This document shows, piece by piece, positions 36,965 to 45,784 of a DNA stretch of 64,000 nt. Both the position numbers and the translations under genes were made by a program. This stretch comes from WLMZ01 sp963732585 (GTDB taxonomy: Bacteria; Actinomycetota; Acidimicrobiia; Acidimicrobiales; Ilumatobacteraceae), in assembly GCA_963732585.1 (NCBI GenBank), contig CAVSZY010000003.1, forward strand, positions 186,001 through 250,000, read 5' to 3'. Within the stretch, counting starts at the first letter, position 1. Every line of letters starts with the position of its first letter. Under the pieces are notes generated by a model that did no database searches, was not told where the DNA came from, and saw only the letters and a list, made by a program, of their open reading frames with translations.

Positions 36965-37105
36965 CTAGCGAAGCTTCGATGGGTAGGTGACGGCGGTGAC
37001 TGGCTTGCCGGCGTGTGCCTCGCCTGTTGTCAGCACGATGGACAAGCCGGTGACGGCGAGAACCGCGGCCAACGAACGAATGTGTCGACGATTGTTGCTG
37101 CTCAT
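36965..37105 (-). CDS. Small secreted peptide (46 residues) upstream of the c-di-GMP gene
   Basis: ATG 37105 has GAGGGA seven bases upstream. The product is a signal peptide ('RRHIRSLAAVLAVTGLSIVL' then 'TTGEAHA') followed by only ~14 residues ('GKPVTAVTYPSKLR'). It ends 12 bases before GTG 36953 of the GGDEF-EAL gene, so the two are probably co-transcribed. It could be a secreted signal peptide, or the shortened front of a larger protein, since this stretch of sequence contains frameshifts. Confidence 0.5.
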   Translation of the reverse strand: MSSNNRRHIRSLAAVLAVTGLSIVLTTGEAHAGKPVTAVTYPSKLR

Positions 37106-37223
37106 GAGTCTTCCCTCTCAGTTGGTTCGCCACGATGAATTCGTGGTGTAGTTGAGAGTACGCACGGAGTGGTCGAGTCTCAAGAAAGAAGACCTCAAGA
37201 CTTCGGCCCAACATTGTCAAGAA

Positions 37224-37682
37224 TTACCGAGTTCGACCACTCTCGATGATTTCTTCGGCCACGGAGGCGTTTACGGGCGTTACAGAGAGTCGCGATCCTG
37301 TTCGCACGACCATCAACTGGTCACCGTCGTAGCGCTCGCGGAGGTCGTCGAGGGAGACGAACGTTGGGAAGGTCTCCACGTATTCGACGGTGACGGTGAT
37401 CCATCGCGGGTCGGCAGGATTCGACTTTGGGTCGAAGTATTTCGAGTTGGGATCGAACTGGCTGGGATCGGCTACCTGCGCAGCGATCACTCGGCAGAGC
37501 CCGGCGACTCCCGGCGGTTTGGCGTTGGAATGATAAAACAGGGCCAAATCACCAACGGCCGCAGCACGCAGAAAATTGCGTGCCTGATAGTTGCGCACAC
37601 CGTCCCACACGGTGGTCCCGGCGGCGCGCAGGTGCTCGATGCCGAAGGTGTCCGGCTCCGACTTCAACAACCAGTAGTTCAT
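37224..37682 (-). CDS. EVE-domain protein
   Basis: A 152-residue single EVE domain: 'MNYWLLKSEPDTFGIEHL', 'TTVWDGVRNYQARNFLR', 'GDLALFYHSN' and 'PGVAGLCRVIA'. EVE domains are PUA-like and bind modified bases in DNA or RNA, and some occur in modification-dependent defence. Here the protein is free-standing in ordinary chromosome, 21 bp after the His-rich protein gene on the same side. The ligand is unknown. Confidence 0.93.
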   Translation of the reverse strand: MNYWLLKSEPDTFGIEHLRAAGTTVWDGVRNYQARNFLRAAAVGDLALFYHSNAKPPGVAGLCRVIAAQVADPSQFDPNSKYFDPKSNPADPRWITVTVEYVETFPTFVSLDDLRERYDGDQLMVVRTGSRLSVTPVNASVAEEIIESGRTR

Positions 37683-37703
37683 GTCCGGGTTCCCCCGACC
37701 AAC

Positions 37704-37985
37704 TCAGTGTTTGTGGTCGCTGTGGTCGCTGTGCTCGTCGTGATCGTGGCCGTGGTCCTCTTCGATGGCGTCGAGGAAGCTGTCGACGTCGTCTTCCTCA
37801 CCGCCGACCAGCCAGATCACGGTGTCCTCATCGTCGTCGTCCTGCCATGGCAGCACGCCCTCTACCGAGTAGCGGTCGACAGTGATGTCCTCATTCTCAT
37901 CATCGACAGGCGCCACGACGGCCAACTCAACCTCGGCATCCGGTGGTTGGTCGCGAAGAATGTCGATCAGCTCGCTGACGCGCAT
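37704..37985 (-). CDS. Small acidic protein with His-rich C-terminus
   Basis: A 93-residue protein from ATG 37985 (AAGGGCAG ribosome site). The N-terminal half is a small alpha/beta unit ('MRVSELIDILRDQPPDAEVE', 'DRYSVEGVLPWQ'). The C-terminal 35 residues are Asp/Glu-rich and end in 'DHGHDHDEHSDHSDHKH', a likely Ni/Zn/Co-binding tail. Metal storage or chaperoning is possible; no known family name fits. Confidence 0.7.
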   Translation of the reverse strand: MRVSELIDILRDQPPDAEVELAVVAPVDDENEDITVDRYSVEGVLPWQDDDDEDTVIWLVGGEEDDVDSFLDAIEEDHGHDHDEHSDHSDHKH

Positions 37986-38058
37986 GGTTGCTGCCCTTTC
38001 GTGAAGATGTGCTTGGAACGACGAATGTAGTCCGCCGCGGCGGGGATGGTGAACAAGC

Positions 38059-38628
38059 TCAGTCCTCGTCGAGCCACGCCGGAGCTTTTTCGAGGAGGAA
38101 CAGACTGACGTCCTTGCAACGATCGAGTGTGCCGCACAACGGCTCGTCGCCGGCGATGTAGACATCGGCGAGATCGACCGCCAGGCGGGCGACGATCGAC
38201 AGACTGCGTTCCGGGGCGTCGGTCACGCTGGCGAAGGAATCGATCGCCGACACCTCGACGGGCAGGTCGACGCCGCCGACACCGGCGAGGTCGGTGGCCA
38301 GGATCAACAGGTCTGGCGGATGCGGCAACGGTGGCAAGGTCCAGGTGAAGTGCAATGGGAAGGCGAACCCGCCGGGCGGCGGATCGTCGGGATCATCCAT
38401 TTTGACGACGGCGTCTTCGAAGCCGAGCAGGGCCCGCGGATCGACTTCCAGCGAGAGATGGAGGTCGATCGGACCGCTGCAGGCCTCTTCGGGGTGCAGA
38501 TCGACTTCCCACAACTGGCGCAGCGAATAGGTCTCGACGAAATGGCGCTCGTCATGAACGTGAAAGCCATGATCGATGGCGTGGGCCTTCACATCGGCGA
38601 TAAACCCTGCGACATCGATGACAGCCAT
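38059..38628 (-). CDS. Conserved-looking hypothetical protein (189 residues)
   Basis: Starts at ATG 38628, 25 bp from the divergent inositol-monophosphatase gene. It is a soluble acidic protein without a membrane segment. 'GPIDLHLSLEVDPRALLGFE' and 'FHVHDERHFVETYSLRQLWE' are ordered-looking segments, and it ends 'LLEKAPAWLDED'. Codon use matches the neighbours. I do not recognise a family. Confidence 0.65.
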   Translation of the reverse strand: MAVIDVAGFIADVKAHAIDHGFHVHDERHFVETYSLRQLWEVDLHPEEACSGPIDLHLSLEVDPRALLGFEDAVVKMDDPDDPPPGGFAFPLHFTWTLPPLPHPPDLLILATDLAGVGGVDLPVEVSAIDSFASVTDAPERSLSIVARLAVDLADVYIAGDEPLCGTLDRCKDVSLFLLEKAPAWLDED

Positions 38629-38653
38629 GGAGACCGACACTACCCTGACAACG

Positions 38654-39403
38654 ATGTCGCTCGAAACGCTGTCCCTGTTCTCGACTTTGGCCGATGCCGT
38701 CGGTGATGCGCTGCGAGCGGTCGACGATTGGGGGCTTTCAGGCGATCGAGCAGGCCAGTACCGGGCTGACCTCGTCGCCGACGAGATCGTGCTCAATGGC
38801 TTGGCAGACGCTGGCTTGGCGGTGCTCAGCGAGGAGAGCGGGATCACCGGCGACGGGGTGTCATCGCCGATCGTCATCGTCGATCCACTCGACGGTTCGA
38901 CCAACGCCAGTCGCGGTCTGCCGTGGTTCGCCACCTCGTTGTGCCTGGTCGATGAACAGGGCCCGATAGCCGCGCTGGTGCGCAATCAAGCCAACGGCGA
39001 CACCTTTACGGCCGAGCGTGACAGGCCGGCGCTGCGCAACGGCCGGCCGATCAGGCCAAGTGGCTGCGAGGTCTTGTCGGAAGCGTTCATCGGTGTGAAC
39101 GGATTGCCGGCGCGCCACCACGGCTGGCAACAGTTTCGGGCCTACGGCGCCTCGGCGCTCGACGTGTGCATGGTCGCCTGCGGTGTACTCGACGGTTATG
39201 TCGATTTCGATACCGAGGCCCACGGGGTGTGGGACTACGCCGGGGCGATGTTCATCTGCGAGCGTGCCGGTGCGGTGGTGGTCGATGCCTTTGGTCGCGA
39301 CCTGATCGTGCGCGATCACACCGCCCGTCGCACTCCGGTGGCTGCCGGGACTCAAGAGTTGCTCGACGTGTTGCTGGCGGCCAGGTCGTCGGTCCAGAAC
39401 TGA
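38654..39403 (+). CDS. Inositol monophosphatase family protein
   Basis: A 249-residue Mg-dependent phosphatase with all metal motifs: 'VLSEESG' (Glu ligand), 'IVDPLDGSTNASRGLPWFA' (DPLDGT-type) and 'GVWDYAGAMFICERAGA' (WDxAAG-type). Relatives hydrolyse inositol-1-phosphate, fructose-1,6-bisphosphate or histidinol phosphate; the substrate cannot be assigned. ATG 38654 is chosen because the conserved fold begins just after it. It is convergent with the lipoprotein gene at 39413. Confidence 0.92.
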   Translation: MSLETLSLFSTLADAVGDALRAVDDWGLSGDRAGQYRADLVADEIVLNGLADAGLAVLSEESGITGDGVSSPIVIVDPLDGSTNASRGLPWFATSLCLVDEQGPIAALVRNQANGDTFTAERDRPALRNGRPIRPSGCEVLSEAFIGVNGLPARHHGWQQFRAYGASALDVCMVACGVLDGYVDFDTEAHGVWDYAGAMFICERAGAVVVDAFGRDLIVRDHTARRTPVAAGTQELLDVLLAARSSVQN

Positions 39404-39412
39404 CCGAGCGCC

Positions 39413-40111
39413 TCACGTCGCGCCGTTGAGGCAGGCAACACCGGCCGGATCGATCTCCGTGAGATGCTCGCCGTCGTCGGAGATTCGCCACGCCTTCGTC
39501 GCCGGCCATGAGGGTTCCTTCGGAGCGACTTGCGCAACAGCGAAGACCATGCCTTGGCTGTCGACACCGTCGACGCGGCAGTCGAGCACGGCTGTCTCTT
39601 CGGCATCTGCCAGGCGAATGTCCACGCCATCGAGCAGCGTGACAAGTGGCCCATCGCGGCGCGTCAACAGAATCGTGGCTGTGCGATCTGGAAACCGAAG
39701 CTGGAGAAAGCCGTGATCACCAACGGTCTCGCCGCCGCCATAGAACAGGGTTGCAGGCGGTAGTCGGTATGGGCCGAACCAGCTCACCGCCGAGACGTCG
39801 GGCGGCGCAACGCTGACGCCGAAGAACTGTGCGGCGATCGGGCCGGCTGCCAGCTCGCGCAGACCCGCCGGCGGGGCAGGTTCGGTTGGCGGTGGTGCGA
39901 CGGTGCCCGGGATCGGGTTGGCCGATGACACCGTGATCGAGGCATCGACGAGGCTTGTCTCGACTTTGGTGTCCGGGGGAAGCGTTCGCTCCGAAGGAAT
40001 CGTGCCGGTTCCGGGTGTCGCCTGGGTGCCCACCAACTCTGCTGAACTACCGCACGCCCCAGCAACGACTGCCATTCCGGTGATGATGGCGATGTTGATG
40101 ATTCGGTTCAT
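39413..40111 (-). CDS. Lipoprotein, unknown function
   Basis: A 232-residue protein from ATG 40111 with a near-perfect AGGAGGT ribosome site. 'IIAIITGMAVVAGAC'-like signal: residues 'ITGMAVVAGACGSS' hold the lipobox. A Pro/Thr linker ('GTVAPPPTEPAPPAGL') leads to a ~140-residue exported domain with two Cys ('VLDCRVDG', 'GVACLNG'). It is 13 bp downstream of the M23 peptidase gene, so a joint envelope role is plausible. Confidence 0.75.
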   Translation of the reverse strand: MNRIINIAIITGMAVVAGACGSSAELVGTQATPGTGTIPSERTLPPDTKVETSLVDASITVSSANPIPGTVAPPPTEPAPPAGLRELAAGPIAAQFFGVSVAPPDVSAVSWFGPYRLPPATLFYGGGETVGDHGFLQLRFPDRTATILLTRRDGPLVTLLDGVDIRLADAEETAVLDCRVDGVDSQGMVFAVAQVAPKEPSWPATKAWRISDDGEHLTEIDPAGVACLNGAT

Positions 40112-40124
40112 GGCGCACCTCCTT

Positions 40125-41468
40125 TCACGACACGACAATGATGTCGTCGTAGACGTCTGAATCCCAGTCACCTGGTATGCCCACATCGTTCTCGCTGGCG
40201 TACATCGTCGCTTGCAATCCGACGCCACCTGTGAGGTTCGATCCGTACCACCATTCAATGCCACCGTTTCGAACAACGGCAGGCATCGAGCAGGTCGCCG
40301 AGTTCCATGCAGCGCTTTGTGCGAAATCGAGCCGATTGGGCACCCCGTATCCATAATTGAACGGCGCATAGTCGGCGTTCCCGTCGAAGTTATTGTTTAG
40401 GTGCCATTGGAGCCAGCCGCCGCTTGTAGTTCGGGCAATTCCGGGTGTGTCCCTACCGTCGCAGTTCCAATCACCCACGAGAGGTTGATCGGAGATCACT
40501 CCGTAGTTGAAGCCGAACCCGGGGACGCCCTGTAGCAGCCAAAGTGGGTTGCCAGATATGGCTCTCACTACGCCCAACTCATCACCGCCTGAATTGTTGA
40601 AGTCCCCAACGACGACACGGTCTCCCGAGCTTCCAAACGCCGTCGTAGTGCTGATAGTGAGCGCTGTGCCGGTTGCCGTAGATGTCAGTTTTTGATTGGT
40701 TAGGCGCCAATCGAGATTCCCTGTCGTCACGTTGTAGCGCACCACGCCCGGTGTGTCGAAGCTGTCTCCGTTCCAGTCGCCCATCACCGGAATATCGCCG
40801 GGCTGGCCCATCGTAAACGTCTTGACGAGTGTGACTGGGTTCGGGTTGTTGTAGGCGGTCCAGGCACCAGCGAATCCGACCGGCCCACCCGCCGTGACCG
40901 GACTCCCAGTGGTTGCCCCCGAGGCTCCGACCATTGTGGACATCTGACCGCTGATATCAACCCAAATTGGATTTGCCGCGGTGTCGACGAACTCCCAATG
41001 CAGATGAGGCGTGCAGTTCGTGTGACCAGTTGTCCCCTGGTACCCGATCAACTGCCCTTTGGCTACCCATGGCAGACTTGAAATCCCGCCAGCGAAACCA
41101 TTCAAATGTGCGTACCGGGTCTGCAAGCCTCCGCCGTGGTCAATGTAAACGATGTTGCCATATCCATAGTTGCCACTCGGAACGCTGCAATCTGTGCCCC
41201 CCTGAGGCCCTGCAAATGTGACCTTGCCGCCATAAGCGGCATAAATAGGTGCGCCGATTCCGCCCCAGGCATTCAAATCGGTGCCGTCGTGGGCCGAATT
41301 CACCTTCGAATTCAACCCGCCGTTGACAGGCCATGAGAGCTGAATGCGCAGCGTGCCGGGCGCATTGATGGCGCTCACGATCCTCGTACTGGCATTGGCG
41401 CTAACGATAATGCAAAGCAATACTGGCGTGGCTAAGAGAAATCGACGGAGGTGAACGTAGAGTCTCAT
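40125..41468 (-). CDS. Secreted M23 (LytM) peptidase with FG-GAP/VCBS-like repeats
   Basis: A 447-residue secreted protein with an N-terminal hydrophobic signal ('FLLATPVLLCIIVSANA'). The M23 domain at residues ~45-175 shows 'AHDGTDLNAWGG' (metal His and Asp), 'YIDHGGGLQTRYAHLNG' and 'CTPHLHWEFVD' (H-x-H). The C-terminal half has four Ca-type D-x-D/N-x-D repeats: 'GDWNGDSFDTPGVVR', 'GDFNNSGGDELGVVR', 'GDWNCDGRDTPGIAR' and 'GDWDSDVYDDIIVV', as in FG-GAP/VCBS propellers. It probably cuts peptidoglycan cross-bridges outside the cell. Base composition is visibly less GC-rich than in flanking genes, suggesting acquisition. Confidence 0.88.
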   Translation of the reverse strand: MRLYVHLRRFLLATPVLLCIIVSANASTRIVSAINAPGTLRIQLSWPVNGGLNSKVNSAHDGTDLNAWGGIGAPIYAAYGGKVTFAGPQGGTDCSVPSGNYGYGNIVYIDHGGGLQTRYAHLNGFAGGISSLPWVAKGQLIGYQGTTGHTNCTPHLHWEFVDTAANPIWVDISGQMSTMVGASGATTGSPVTAGGPVGFAGAWTAYNNPNPVTLVKTFTMGQPGDIPVMGDWNGDSFDTPGVVRYNVTTGNLDWRLTNQKLTSTATGTALTISTTTAFGSSGDRVVVGDFNNSGGDELGVVRAISGNPLWLLQGVPGFGFNYGVISDQPLVGDWNCDGRDTPGIARTTSGGWLQWHLNNNFDGNADYAPFNYGYGVPNRLDFAQSAAWNSATCSMPAVVRNGGIEWWYGSNLTGGVGLQATMYASENDVGIPGDWDSDVYDDIIVVS

Positions 41469-41616
41469 ATACCAAGATTATGTGTGTGTGTGGTGTTGTC
41501 AACCTTTTTCTTGCGTCGACGCACTTCCTGGGCAAGGCGAGGCGCGAGGCTCCTCGACGCGAATCAAGAGAAGGTCGTCAGAACGGAGGCATCCTCAGCA
41601 CACCGACCTCGCAGTG
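41469..41616. other. Intergenic region with a short TG repeat
   Basis: Contains TGTGTGTGTGTGG at ~41479, just upstream of the M23 gene on its strand. No gene or terminator is evident. Confidence 0.4.
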
Positions 41617-44592
41617 TCAGCCGCCGCGGGCTTGGGTGACGGTGGCGTCGATCTGTTCCTGGGTGACCTGGCAGTCGAGTGCCGCCTGCAGCACCGGTAC
41701 TAACGCCTCGTCGCTGAACGTGGCTATGCCGCTGGCCAACAGGTCGTCCTCGCTGATCCGTGACAGCAGCGTCTCGGCGGTACACACCGCCTTGTTGGCC
41801 TCCACGCCATTGGCTGTCAGCAGGTCGAACAGCGTGCCGGTGACGATCCCGGTTGGTCGAGCGGTGCCAAACGTGCCTGGGTCGATCGCCGGAATCGTTT
41901 CGCCGGGTGCTGGCGGGGCCGTAGTGGTTGTCGTCGTCGTGCTCGTGGTGGTGGTCGGTAAACCGACCGGAGCGAAGGCTGAGGCACTCGCTTGGCCCTC
42001 GTCACCTTCACCCTTGGACAACAACACAAATGCGGTCACAGCCATCAGGGCCGCGGCGGCCAGCGAACCGATGAACTGGGGCCCCTTGCCGCGCCCGGCG
42101 AGACGCACCGAACGCTGCCGCCCCTCGTGCTCATCGACGCCGATCAGGCCTCGTTCGTCGGCCCACACGAGCAGCACGGGCATCACGATCAGGGCGGCCA
42201 GCAGGGCGATGGCGATGTTCAGGGTGACGATCACCCCGAAGTCACGCAGGAGTGGCAGCGGGGAGACGATCAAGGTGGCGAAACCGGCGATGGCCGCCGC
42301 GCCGGAGGTGAAGAAAGCTCGCCCGGTGCGCGCTGCGGCGGTGTCGGTTGCTTCGCGAGATTCGAGACCCTTGGCCCGTTCTTCGAGGAATCGGGCGGTG
42401 ATCAGCACGGCGAACTCGACGCAGTTGGCGATCACCAGCGGCCCGCCAACCGTCGTCAACGGGCTGAGCTCGATGCCGAGCACGCTGACGATCACGGCCG
42501 ATGCACCGACGGCGAGCACGACAGGCACCAGGGTGAGCAGGGTGCGGCTGACACTGCGGAAGCGCAGGAAGAGGAACAGGGCGGCACCCGCCAAGGCCAG
42601 ATAGGTCAGCTCGGCACGGTTGGCCTTGAGATTCTCCAACAGGCTGACGCCGACCACGGCCAGCCCGGCGGGCACGGCGCGGATCGGCGGCTCACCCTCT
42701 TGCAGACCAACGGCCAACACGGTGTCGTCGTCGAGGTCGACGGCAGCGAGGCGCTCGGCGAGGTCGGCGGTCAAGGAATCGACGAGCACCGAGCGCTCCT
42801 CCAAGCTGGCCGGACCGAGTCGCAGGTTGACTTGCGCGGCGGTGCCATCCGCGCGGATCAGCGCTCGCTGGATGTCGGGCGGGGCGACGGCGAAGCTGGC
42901 GGTGAGGTCGTAGGGGGTTGGGGCCAACTTGGCGCTGGTGCCAGGAATGTCGATGATCTTGGCCATCGTGCCGACGAGGCTGGCGGAGACGGCGACCTCG
43001 TCGCGGGCCTCGGCATCGAAGATGAAATCGGTGAGCAACGTGGCCACCTCGGGGGCCATCACGTTGTTCGACTCGATCAGAATGCCAAGCGTCGAACCGA
43101 ATCCGGTGGTCTTTTCAAGAGTCCCGATGTCGGCGACGATCTGTGAGCCCTGATCGATCCATTTCACCGGATCTGACTGGATCTTCGTCTTGCTCTCCAT
43201 CGAGACGCCCAAGGCGACGAGCACCACGGAGGCGACGGCCAACGGAATGACCCATTTGGTCGACAGCGAACCCAACTTGACCACGACCCGCTCCGTCCAG
43301 GCGACCCCGGCTGGGGCCGGCTTGCGCTTGCGGACACTGGCCCCGAGCACCGTCAGCGGCACGAAGATGCCGGTGACGACGAGCACGGCGATACCGACGG
43401 CGAGCAGCACACCGAAGTCACGAATCATCGGCACTTTGGAGATTCGCAGGGCGAGGAAGGCGATGATCGCGGCGATCGTCGCGGCGACGAGCGGCGGGCC
43501 GACGTTGGACGCGGTTTCCATCATCGGGTGCGTTTCTCGATCGACGTTGACCTCTTCCTCGACCCGGTTGTGGGTTTGTACGGCGAAGTCGATGCCCATG
43601 CCGATGAGGATCGGCAACCCGGAGATGGTCACCAGTGAGAGCCGCACCCCGAAATAACCGAGGATGGCGAATCCCCACAGCACGCCGAGAAACACCGCTA
43701 GCAGCGGCAACAGGCGCCAGCGGACCCGGAACATGATCAGCAGAATCACGGCCATCACAGCGAAGGCCAGGGCGCCGAGCACGACCATGCCGCTCTTCAG
43801 GTAGTCGTTGATCTCCTTGAGATACACCGGGGTGCCGGTGGTGATCGTTTTGACCCCATCGAGCTTGAGGTCTTGCATTGCGTCGAGGGTGGCCTGTGTG
43901 CCGGCCGAGAGCGTGTCGAGATCGGCGTTGCCTTTGAGCACCACCCCGCCGACGGCCACGGTGTTGCTGGGGAACGAGCTGCGCAGCGAGAGGCGGATGA
44001 GGCGATCGTCGACGGGCGGGGCGATGATCTCGCCTGATTCGCTGGCGTAGCCGTCGTTACCGAACAGCAGGAATTCGTTCCATGCCGGGTTACCGATGGC
44101 GCGGTCGTCGATAGCGCCTCGCCGGGCCAGGCTGAGGCTGATGTCGGCGTTGCGGATGGCTTGCGAGTCGGGGTCGGTGTCGCGGGCTGCGGCGTCGATC
44201 AAGGTGTCGGTGCCGGGGCCTTGGATGATCGCATCGGACCAGGTCAGCGACGTTAGCGGGGTGACCACGGTGTAGGCCTCGGGGAGCGCCCGCAAAGTGG
44301 TTTCCAGTTGTTGGATGGCGCTGATGTTGGCCGAGGTGAACAGATCGGCGACGCTTTTGCCTTCGTTCATTTGGAACAGCAGGATCACCGTTTCGCCGCC
44401 GAAGGCGTTCTGAAACTCGACGTTGTCGAGCGCCGCTTGCGAGTCGCTATTGAGGTAGCTGTCCTGGCCGGTGGCGAACTCGAGCTTGCGCAGCCCGGGG
44501 AATAATGCGGCCGTAATGGCCACCGAGATCAGCAGAACGATCTGCCACTTCTTGCCGAGGAGCAAACCCAGCCGACGCCACATCAGTTCCAT
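41617..44592 (-). CDS. MMPL/RND-superfamily transporter
   Basis: A 991-residue exporter with the duplicated RND layout: N-terminal helix ('WQIVLLISVAITAALFPG'), a large extracytoplasmic loop, a five-helix block including 'GLPILIGMGIDFAVQTHNR' (the GxxxDY-like motif), a second loop, and a second block with 'VGGPLVIANCVEFAVLITAR'. After the last helices come a Thr-rich spacer and a ~70-residue exported tail. Relatives move lipids or hopanoids across the envelope by proton-motive force. It is a single gene, 54 bp from the sigma factor stop. Cargo is unknown. Confidence 0.9.
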   Translation of the reverse strand: MELMWRRLGLLLGKKWQIVLLISVAITAALFPGLRKLEFATGQDSYLNSDSQAALDNVEFQNAFGGETVILLFQMNEGKSVADLFTSANISAIQQLETTLRALPEAYTVVTPLTSLTWSDAIIQGPGTDTLIDAAARDTDPDSQAIRNADISLSLARRGAIDDRAIGNPAWNEFLLFGNDGYASESGEIIAPPVDDRLIRLSLRSSFPSNTVAVGGVVLKGNADLDTLSAGTQATLDAMQDLKLDGVKTITTGTPVYLKEINDYLKSGMVVLGALAFAVMAVILLIMFRVRWRLLPLLAVFLGVLWGFAILGYFGVRLSLVTISGLPILIGMGIDFAVQTHNRVEEEVNVDRETHPMMETASNVGPPLVAATIAAIIAFLALRISKVPMIRDFGVLLAVGIAVLVVTGIFVPLTVLGASVRKRKPAPAGVAWTERVVVKLGSLSTKWVIPLAVASVVLVALGVSMESKTKIQSDPVKWIDQGSQIVADIGTLEKTTGFGSTLGILIESNNVMAPEVATLLTDFIFDAEARDEVAVSASLVGTMAKIIDIPGTSAKLAPTPYDLTASFAVAPPDIQRALIRADGTAAQVNLRLGPASLEERSVLVDSLTADLAERLAAVDLDDDTVLAVGLQEGEPPIRAVPAGLAVVGVSLLENLKANRAELTYLALAGAALFLFLRFRSVSRTLLTLVPVVLAVGASAVIVSVLGIELSPLTTVGGPLVIANCVEFAVLITARFLEERAKGLESREATDTAAARTGRAFFTSGAAAIAGFATLIVSPLPLLRDFGVIVTLNIAIALLAALIVMPVLLVWADERGLIGVDEHEGRQRSVRLAGRGKGPQFIGSLAAAALMAVTAFVLLSKGEGDEGQASASAFAPVGLPTTTTSTTTTTTTAPPAPGETIPAIDPGTFGTARPTGIVTGTLFDLLTANGVEANKAVCTAETLLSRISEDDLLASGIATFSDEALVPVLQAALDCQVTQEQIDATVTQARGG

Positions 44593-44645
44593 AGCAATAA
44601 ACCCCCCGTGTCGATACGGGCGAGGTTAGTGCACGGCGTGGCGAC

Positions 44646-45602
44646 TCAGATTGGTGTCGGGCGGCGTTGGCCTTCGTGCCACAGGCGGGCGATGGCCGGG
44701 TGACGCAGCTTGCTGATTGCCCGGGCTTCGATTTGGCGGATCCGTTCGCGGGTCAGCGAGTAGCTGTCGCTGAGCTCGGCGAGGGTTTGCGGGTTGTCGC
44801 CGATACCGAAGCGGGCGGCGAGCACGGAACGTTCGCGGGGATTGAGGCGCGACATCTGCACCTTGAGCGCCTGGCGTTCCAGGGCCGCGGCGGTTGCTTC
44901 AAAGGGGGCGACGGCGTCACGGTCTTCCACCAGGTCGCCGAGTTCGGTGTCACCTTCTTCTCCGAGCGGGGCGGAGAGCGAGGCGATCGAGCGGCGGTGC
45001 TGGCGCACCAGGCTGATGCGCTCGGCGGAGATGCCGGTGTCGGCGGCGACCTCTTCGGGGGTTGGCAGGCGGGCCAGGGTCTCGGTCAGTTTGGCTGTCG
45101 ATTGATCGATCAGGCTGTACTGCTCGCGGACATGGCTGGGGATGCGGATCGAACGCGAGGTGTCGTCGAGCGCCCGGCCGATCGATTGGCGGATCCACCA
45201 GGTGGCGTAGGTGCTGAACTTGAAGCCCTTGGTGTGATCGAACTTTTCGACGGCACGCATCAACCCGACGTTGCCCTCCTGGATCAGGTCGAGCAGGGCG
45301 ACGCCGTGGCCGTCGTGGCGGCGAGCGACGCTGACGACGAGGCGCAGGTTGCATTGGATGAAGGTTTGCCGAGCGTCGTCACCGGCACGGATCTGGCGTC
45401 GAACTCGCACCCGTTCGGCGGCGGAGAGCTCGATTCCTGCGGCCGTTGCTGCGTCGAGGGTGGCTTGAGCATCACGGCCAAGGCCGATCGCAGTGGCGAG
45501 TTCACGCTCCCTAGCGGCATCAAGCAAGGGGTGCACGCCGATCTCATCGAGGTACAACCTCAGGTTGTCGTCGCCGCCAGTGTCTTGGGATCTCCTCGCC
45601 AT
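44646..45602 (-). CDS. Group 2 sigma-70 factor (RpoD/HrdB-like)
   Basis: A 318-residue sigma factor with region 1.2 ('DNLRLYLDEIGVHPLL'), region 2 ('CNLRLVVSVARRH', 'LDLIQEGNVGLMRAVEKFD', 'KFSTYATWWIRQSIGRAL'), region 3 and region 4 ('LNPRERSVLAARFG', 'YSLTRERIRQIEARAISKL'). It lacks the long region 1.1 of a housekeeping factor, so it is likely an alternative group-2 sigma. ATG 45602 is preferred; GTG 45611 is also in frame. It lies 110 bp from tRNA-Val and the edge of the mobile element. Confidence 0.92.
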   Translation of the reverse strand: MARRSQDTGGDDNLRLYLDEIGVHPLLDAARERELATAIGLGRDAQATLDAATAAGIELSAAERVRVRRQIRAGDDARQTFIQCNLRLVVSVARRHDGHGVALLDLIQEGNVGLMRAVEKFDHTKGFKFSTYATWWIRQSIGRALDDTSRSIRIPSHVREQYSLIDQSTAKLTETLARLPTPEEVAADTGISAERISLVRQHRRSIASLSAPLGEEGDTELGDLVEDRDAVAPFEATAAALERQALKVQMSRLNPRERSVLAARFGIGDNPQTLAELSDSYSLTRERIRQIEARAISKLRHPAIARLWHEGQRRPTPI

Positions 45603-45711
45603 AACGCCCACCGTAGTTGGTCAATCACCACCGATCGCGGATTTCGCATCAGGATTGCTAAAGGTTCTTGGATGAGGCCTGCACCAGTAGGCTGGCGGCT
45701 CCCGAATCTTC

Positions 45712-45784
45712 GGGCGCATAGCTCAGTTGGTAGAGCACTGCCCTTACAAGGCAATGGTCGGGGGTTCGAGTCCCTCTGCGCCCA
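45712..45784 (+). tRNA. tRNA-Val (anticodon TAC), integration site of the mobile element
   Basis: Cloverleaf with acceptor GGGCGCA/TGCGCCC, anticodon loop CTTACAA and T-loop GGTTCGAGTCC; CCA is encoded at 45785-45787. The serine recombinase gene on the other strand ends inside it (stop at 45744), so the 3' half of this tRNA is probably the left attachment site. Confidence 0.95.

Noticed and set aside
41479..41492. TG dinucleotide repeat considered as a phase-variation tract
   Set aside because: Only about six units, outside any frame, and not at a promoter spacer that I can define.
41992..43146. A 384-codon plus-strand frame opposite the MMPL transporter
   Set aside because: Gln/Asp/Gly-rich shadow of the transporter helices, no domain.
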